DNA from: Candidatus Atribacteria bacterium
GTDB taxonomy: Bacteria; Atribacterota; JS1; SB-45; 34-128
Assembly: GCA_003451675.1 (NCBI GenBank)
Contig: DMCY01000023.1
Span: forward strand, 1 to 25,953
Reading direction: 5' to 3'
Length of the DNA stretch: 25,953 bases
Shown piece by piece: positions 22,446 to 25,953 of the stretch. The first letter of the stretch is position 1; each line of letters starts with the position of its first letter. The translations under genes and the position numbers were made by a program. Below the pieces are notes generated by a model, which saw only the letters and a program-made list of their open reading frames with translations, was not told the DNA's origin and did not search any database.

Positions 22446-24266
22446 TTGAATAGTTTAAATATTAAAAAAATATTATTTGAAGAGTTATTAGATAAGGTAG
22501 AAAAACCGGGGAGATATACCGGTAAAGAATTTAATGAGATAATAAAAGAAGAGGATGCATCCACTGTTAAAATAGCCTTAGTTTTCCCTGATTTATATGA
22601 GATCGGGATGAGTTATTTGGGATTTAAAATACTATACGAGATTATTAACAAGAGAGACGATGCTCTGGCTGAGCGAGTCTTTTCACCTGCTGTAGATATG
22701 GAAAAACTGCTAAGAGAACGACAGATACCCGTTTTTTCTTTAGAGACCTACAGATCTTTAAATTCTTTTGATATAGTTGGATTTACTATTCAACATGAAT
22801 TATGTTATTCCAATATCCTAAATCTTCTCGAACTTGGGCATATACCCTTAAGGTCGGAAGAGAGAAAAGAAGATGACCCCCTGATAATTGCCGGTGGACC
22901 AGGGGCCTTTAACCCAGAACCCTTATCCCGTTTTATAGATTTATTTGTAATCGGAGAAGGAGAAGAGATTGTCGGTGAAATTATAGAAGTGTATAAAAGA
23001 TGGAAAGAAAAAAAACAGAGCCGAGCTAAACTTTTAGAAGAATTAGCCCGGATAGAAGGGATTTATATTCCGTCTTTCTATGAAATAACTTATTTTAAAG
23101 ACGGAAGGGTTAAATCGGTTAATCCTAAAAAAGAAACCTATTACCCAGTAATTAAAAAGCAAATTATTTCTAATTTTGATAAAGCAGCATATCCTCTTTT
23201 TCCCATTGTTCCTAATATCGATGTAGTCCACGATAGAATCACCCTGGAAATTTTTCGAGGGTGTACCCGGGGGTGCCGTTTCTGTCAGGCAGGGATGATT
23301 TACCGCCCGGTAAGGGAAAAATCGGTCGATACTTTAATTGGATTGGCTGACGAAATTCTTGCCCATACCGGATACGAGGAGATATCCTTGTCCTCTTTAA
23401 GTTCAAGTGATTATAGTGAAATAGAGAGCTTGATTACTAAATTGGTGGACCGATTTGAAGAAAAAGGAGTGGGAGTTTCCCTGCCTTCTTTAAGGATAGA
23501 TTCCTTTTCTGTTGCTTTAGCCCAGCAGGTCCAGAGAGTCAGAAAGGCCGGTCTTACCCTTGCCCCGGAAGTAGGAACTCAAAGGTTAAGAGACGTGATA
23601 AATAAGAATGTTCAGGAAGAGGACCTGTATTCTTCGATAAGAGCAGCTTTCGAGAGAGGGTGGAGGAAGATAAAACTTTATTTTATGGTTGGCCTGCCCA
23701 CCGAGACCGAAGAAGATGTGGAAGGAATAGTGAGACTGGTTAGTAAAGTTGACCGCATGGGGAGAGAAATAACCGGAAGAAAGATCAGTATAAATATTAG
23801 CGTGTCTGCTTTTGTGCCTAAACCTCATACTCCTTTTCAATGGGAAGCCCAGGAAGAGAGGGAGATATTGTCTGAAAAAGTAAGATATTTGAAGAATAGA
23901 TTAAATTGGAGGAACATTTCTTTCAGTTACCCAGATATTGACCGTAGCTATCTGGAGGCAGTATTTGCCCGAGGAGATAGAATATTAGGTGAAGTATTAG
24001 AAAAAGCTCACTATCTGGGATGTAAATTTGATGCATGGAGAGAACAGTTTGATTTTGAAGCCTGGCAGCAGGCCTTTAATGATTGCGGGCTTAATATGGA
24101 ATTTTATGCTAACAGAGCGAGGAAAGAAGATGAGATTCTACCCTGGGACCATATCTCCTGTGGAGTTAAAAAAGAATATTTACTTGAGGAGAAGAAGAAG
24201 TCTTTAAGGGGAGAAACAACTCCTGATTGTCGTTTTGAGGATTGTACGGGGTGTGGAGTATGTTAA
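22446..24266 (+). CDS. Radical SAM protein of the TIGR03960 type
   Basis: A 606-residue radical SAM enzyme. The N-terminal region (about 35-190) is a cobalamin-binding-like Rossmann domain (VALVFPDLYEIGMSYLGFKILYEI, IAGGPGAFNPEPLSRFIDLFVIGEGEE). The iron-sulfur motif is C273xxxC277xxC280 in RGCTRGCRFCQ, followed by SLSSLSSSDYSEIE and APEVGTQRLRDVINK. A Cys-containing tail (DCTGCGVC) closes it. The family is widespread, of unknown reaction, and almost always adjacent to the DUF2344 protein, as here; a role near tRNA or rRNA processing has been suggested because ribonuclease G and ribosomal-protein genes often follow. The start is TTG with AAGGAGAAG upstream. Confidence 0.88.
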   Translation: MNSLNIKKILFEELLDKVEKPGRYTGKEFNEIIKEEDASTVKIALVFPDLYEIGMSYLGFKILYEIINKRDDALAERVFSPAVDMEKLLRERQIPVFSLETYRSLNSFDIVGFTIQHELCYSNILNLLELGHIPLRSEERKEDDPLIIAGGPGAFNPEPLSRFIDLFVIGEGEEIVGEIIEVYKRWKEKKQSRAKLLEELARIEGIYIPSFYEITYFKDGRVKSVNPKKETYYPVIKKQIISNFDKAAYPLFPIVPNIDVVHDRITLEIFRGCTRGCRFCQAGMIYRPVREKSVDTLIGLADEILAHTGYEEISLSSLSSSDYSEIESLITKLVDRFEEKGVGVSLPSLRIDSFSVALAQQVQRVRKAGLTLAPEVGTQRLRDVINKNVQEEDLYSSIRAAFERGWRKIKLYFMVGLPTETEEDVEGIVRLVSKVDRMGREITGRKISINISVSAFVPKPHTPFQWEAQEEREILSEKVRYLKNRLNWRNISFSYPDIDRSYLEAVFARGDRILGEVLEKAHYLGCKFDAWREQFDFEAWQQAFNDCGLNMEFYANRARKEDEILPWDHISCGVKKEYLLEEKKKSLRGETTPDCRFEDCTGCGVC

Positions 24267-24530
24267 TCAATTATTAGCTAATTAGCCAATTGATTAACAT
24301 ACTCAGTTACTTAGTTACCCGGTTAGCTAGTTAGTTGGTTAAAAATAGGAAGAAAGACATGAAATACAAATTACAAGTTAATATAGTTACCCGTTTACAC
24401 AATTTGCCAATAAATAATTAGTTTAAGAATTAGTTGGTTTAATATTAATTTCTTAACTAACTAACCAGCTAACCAAAGAAGAGATATGAATTTATAATTG
24501 TTAGATCGATCAAGAAAGGAATTAAATAGT
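24267..24530 (+). other. Gap with an imperfect inverted repeat
   Basis: About 260 bases without a credible gene. A 22-nt inverted repeat with two mismatches pairs 24321-24342 (GGTTAGCTAGTTAGTTGGTT...) with 24453-24474. The same GGTTAGCTGG word occurs at the rodA end. AAAGGA at 24515-24520 serves the next gene. Confidence 0.6.
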
Positions 24531-25250
24531 TTGGAACAATTAGTCAGAGTAAAATATTGTAAAGACGGACCAATTAAATATATTTCCCATTTAAATCTGG
24601 CCCAGGTTTTTACCCGTGCTATAAGAAGAGCCGATATCCCTGTGGTTAAATCCGAAGGTTTTAACCCCCGGTTTAGAATATCTTTCGGTCCCCCTTTACC
24701 CTTGGGAATAAGCAGCACATCTGAATATTTAGATATTCGGTTAAAAGAAGAGGTAAAAACCGAGGAGTTAGCAGAGAAGTTAAACCGGGTCTTACCTCAG
24801 GGGTTGAAGATATTACGAGCTAAAATAATCCCTTCTTTTACCGATTCATTAGTCAAAATAATTGATAAAGCTTCTTATATTATCACCCTGAAAATAAAGG
24901 AAGTATTGTTAGATTCAGCAGCTAAAAATCAAGAAGATGAATTAAGAAAGCTGAAGCAAGAGATAGAAAAAAATAATAAAAGATTTTTAAATTTGGACGA
25001 AATTATCGTAGAAAAGCAGACTAAAAATGGGATTAAAATGGTTGATATAAAGCCTTCGGTTTTAGATATAAAGGTACAGAAATTTAAAAGCCCGATTTTA
25101 AAGCTTAACTTGGAAATAAGGATAGGGCAGCAGGGAAATTTAAATCCCCGCTATGTGGCAAAGGCCTGGATTTCCAATTTTGCAAATAGCTTTGATATCA
25201 TCCAGATACATCGTGATGGTTTATATGTAAAAGGTGAAGATGTTATTTAA
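24531..25250 (+). CDS. Radical SAM-linked protein, DUF2344 (TIGR03936)
   Basis: A protein of about 239 residues whose N-terminus (LVRVKYCKDGPIKYISHLNLAQVFTRAIRRA, then FNPRFRISFGPPLPLGISS and SEYLDIRL) matches the TIGR03936/DUF2344 family. It is the standard partner of the preceding radical SAM protein; in other genomes the two are fused or adjacent, so a joint function is expected though unknown. The frame is open from TTG 24498, but TTG 24531 with AAAGGA ten bases upstream gives the family's usual start (MEQLVRVKY). Confidence 0.85.
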   Translation: MEQLVRVKYCKDGPIKYISHLNLAQVFTRAIRRADIPVVKSEGFNPRFRISFGPPLPLGISSTSEYLDIRLKEEVKTEELAEKLNRVLPQGLKILRAKIIPSFTDSLVKIIDKASYIITLKIKEVLLDSAAKNQEDELRKLKQEIEKNNKRFLNLDEIIVEKQTKNGIKMVDIKPSVLDIKVQKFKSPILKLNLEIRIGQQGNLNPRYVAKAWISNFANSFDIIQIHRDGLYVKGEDVI

Positions 25251-25322
25251 GTATCAGAAAATCTATATAAAAAATTTCTATTAAATTATTAAAATACTGT
25301 TTTAAATATTAAGTTTAAATTT
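25251..25322 (+). other. Short AT-rich gap before the right insertion sequence
   Basis: Seventy-two AT-rich bases between the DUF2344 stop and the right 25-nt terminal sequence. I see no gene, hairpin or promoter in it. Confidence 0.5.
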
Positions 25323-25347
25323 GTTAGTGTAAACTTTAGTGGGGTAG
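25323..25347 (+). repeat. 25-nt terminal sequence, right copy
   Basis: Exact reverse complement of 274-298. Here it reads GTTAGTGTAAACTTTAGTGG and on, preceded by T, so TGT may be the true end, as is common for IS3/IS481-type elements. Sequence inside diverges from the left copy after CTAGA/TTAGA. Confidence 0.7.
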
Positions 25348-25349
25348 CT

Positions 25350-25385
25350 AGATAGGAAGAAAAAGCTACTTTTCTATCTTTTTTT
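25350..25385 (+). terminator. Hairpin with T run just inside the right insertion sequence
   Basis: AGATAG (25350-25355) pairs with CTATCT (25374-25379), with an inner AAAAG/CTTTT stem and a one-sided five-base bulge, followed by a run of seven T. It would stop transcripts entering the element from the DUF2344 gene. Confidence 0.45.
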
Positions 25386-25675
25386 CTCTTTCTTAGCTCG
25401 ATACTATATACTCAATACTCGATACTGTTTTTTTTGTGGTGCTGCGCCAAGACATTGTATCCACTCCAGTTGCCAATCTGTACTGAAACTTTATCTAGCA
25501 TTATTGGTATCACAAATCTAATGCTACTGTCAACATCTACTCTTTTCTAATCTGAAGATGAGCCTGAAAGAAGCTCTTGATAGACAGAAAGTTTGACAGG
25601 CCCTGTTAAGTGAGTATCTACTAAACAGGGCAGGCTAAAGGTAAGAGTCATAATAGCTATATTATGGTGATAACT
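25386..25675 (+). other. Leader of the right insertion sequence, with a strong hairpin
   Basis: About 290 bases without a recognisable gene. CGATACT words recur near 25398-25430. A stem of GCCCTGTT (25600-25607) with AACAGGGC (25624-25631), extended past an A-A mismatch by AGT/ACT, lies 44 bases before the transposase ATG. This length is unusual for an insertion-sequence leader. Confidence 0.5.
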
Positions 25676-25953
25676 ATGAATGACCCACAATTAAGCAGTA
25701 TTGTTGAAGTAAAGAGGTTTTTGAAAGAATCGGAGGTAATAGAATTTAAAAAGAGATTTCGGAAGGAGGCATATGAATGGATAGAAGAGGCACTGGAAAG
25801 GTTTGATTATTTAAACTTGGGCAAGAAAGAAAAGGCTTAATAAAGAAGTACATAGAGAAAGTAACCGGATATTCCCGGCCCCAAGTTACCAGACAAATAA
25901 AGGAATACAGGGAAACCGGGCGAGTGAGAGTGAAAGAATATAAAAGAAATAAA
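25676..25953 (+). CDS. IS481/rve-type transposase N-terminus with a -1 frame break (cut by window edge)
   Basis: ATG 25676 opens a 54-codon frame (MNDPQLSSIVEVKRFLKESE, then EAYEWIEEALERFDYLNLGKKEKA) ending at TAA 25838-25840. In the -1 frame the sequence continues from GGC 25834 without stop to the window edge: GLIKKYIEKVTGYSRPQVTR, then QIKEYRETGR. Together they read as the helix-turn-helix N-terminus of an integrase-core transposase, whose relatives carry GYSR.Q.TRL and YR.TG in one frame. The switch falls at GAA-AAG-GCT, an A-AAG type slippery site as in IS3-type -1 frameshifting, so it may be programmed; a one-base deletion or base-calling error is also possible. The catalytic domain is outside the window. 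Confidence 0.6.

Noticed and set aside
24362..24420. Small frame starting MKYKLQVNIV in the gap after the radical SAM gene
   Set aside because: Fewer than 20 codons, no good ribosome binding site, and embedded in word repeats.
1..25953. tRNA, rRNA or known riboswitch genes
   Set aside because: The gaps were read on both strands for tRNA T-loop sequences and common riboswitch cores and none was found; a covariance-model search was not possible.

Overview
The window is AT-rich bacterial chromosome with densely packed genes, short leaders and several TTG starts. The envelope genes (an Omp85-like outer-membrane barrel ending in Phe, a lipoprotein, MreD/PBP2/RodA, undecaprenyl-linked sugar enzymes) point to a rod-shaped diderm. 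The mix of genes and the word-like degenerate intergenic repeats resemble uncultivated lineages such as Atribacterota, Omnitrophota or related candidate phyla. The lineage is inference only; no rRNA, tRNA or CRISPR array was seen.

Layout: (1) 1-332: the 5' end of an IS110-family transposase and its leader, abutting a truncated 43-nt palindrome. (2) 409-5423, + strand: pseudouridine salvage (psuK-psuG), an orphan MNT-type nucleotidyltransferase, a geranylgeranyl-reductase-like FAD enzyme and a long-form RmlA. (3) 5470-9689, - strand: a metallopeptidase/beta-propeller/Omp85 fusion, then a REP-associated tyrosine transposase (RAYT) bracketed by two palindromes. (4) 9781-14153, +: a membrane-anchored amidohydrolase, a beta-helix lipoprotein and a phosphoglucose/phosphomannose isomerase. 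(5) 14294-18204, +: TagO/WecA, an NDP-sugar epimerase, and a fusion of a degenerate WecA/MraY-like membrane domain with a WecG/TagA glycosyltransferase. (6) 18500-22011, +: mreD-mrdA-rodA. (7) 22446-25250, +: the paired radical SAM protein and DUF2344 partner. (8) 25323-25953: the start of a second, probably IS481-like, insertion sequence whose ORF carries a -1 frame break.

The most unusual feature is a family of nine copies of a 43-nt palindrome with core GTGCCWGGCAC, spread through gene boundaries. The arms differ between copies but stay complementary within each intact copy. Two copies bracket the RAYT gene, two of a matching subtype bracket mrdA, and one supplies the last residues of PsuG. 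An exact 25-nt sequence lies in inverted orientation near both ends of the window (274-298 and 25323-25347), each copy leading outward into a transposase gene.

Functionally, most of the window serves cell-envelope assembly. RmlA, PGI/PMI, the epimerase, TagO and WecG-like enzymes can supply and start a lipid-linked polysaccharide. MreD/PBP2/RodA build the lateral wall. The outer-membrane fusion and the lipoprotein act at the surface.
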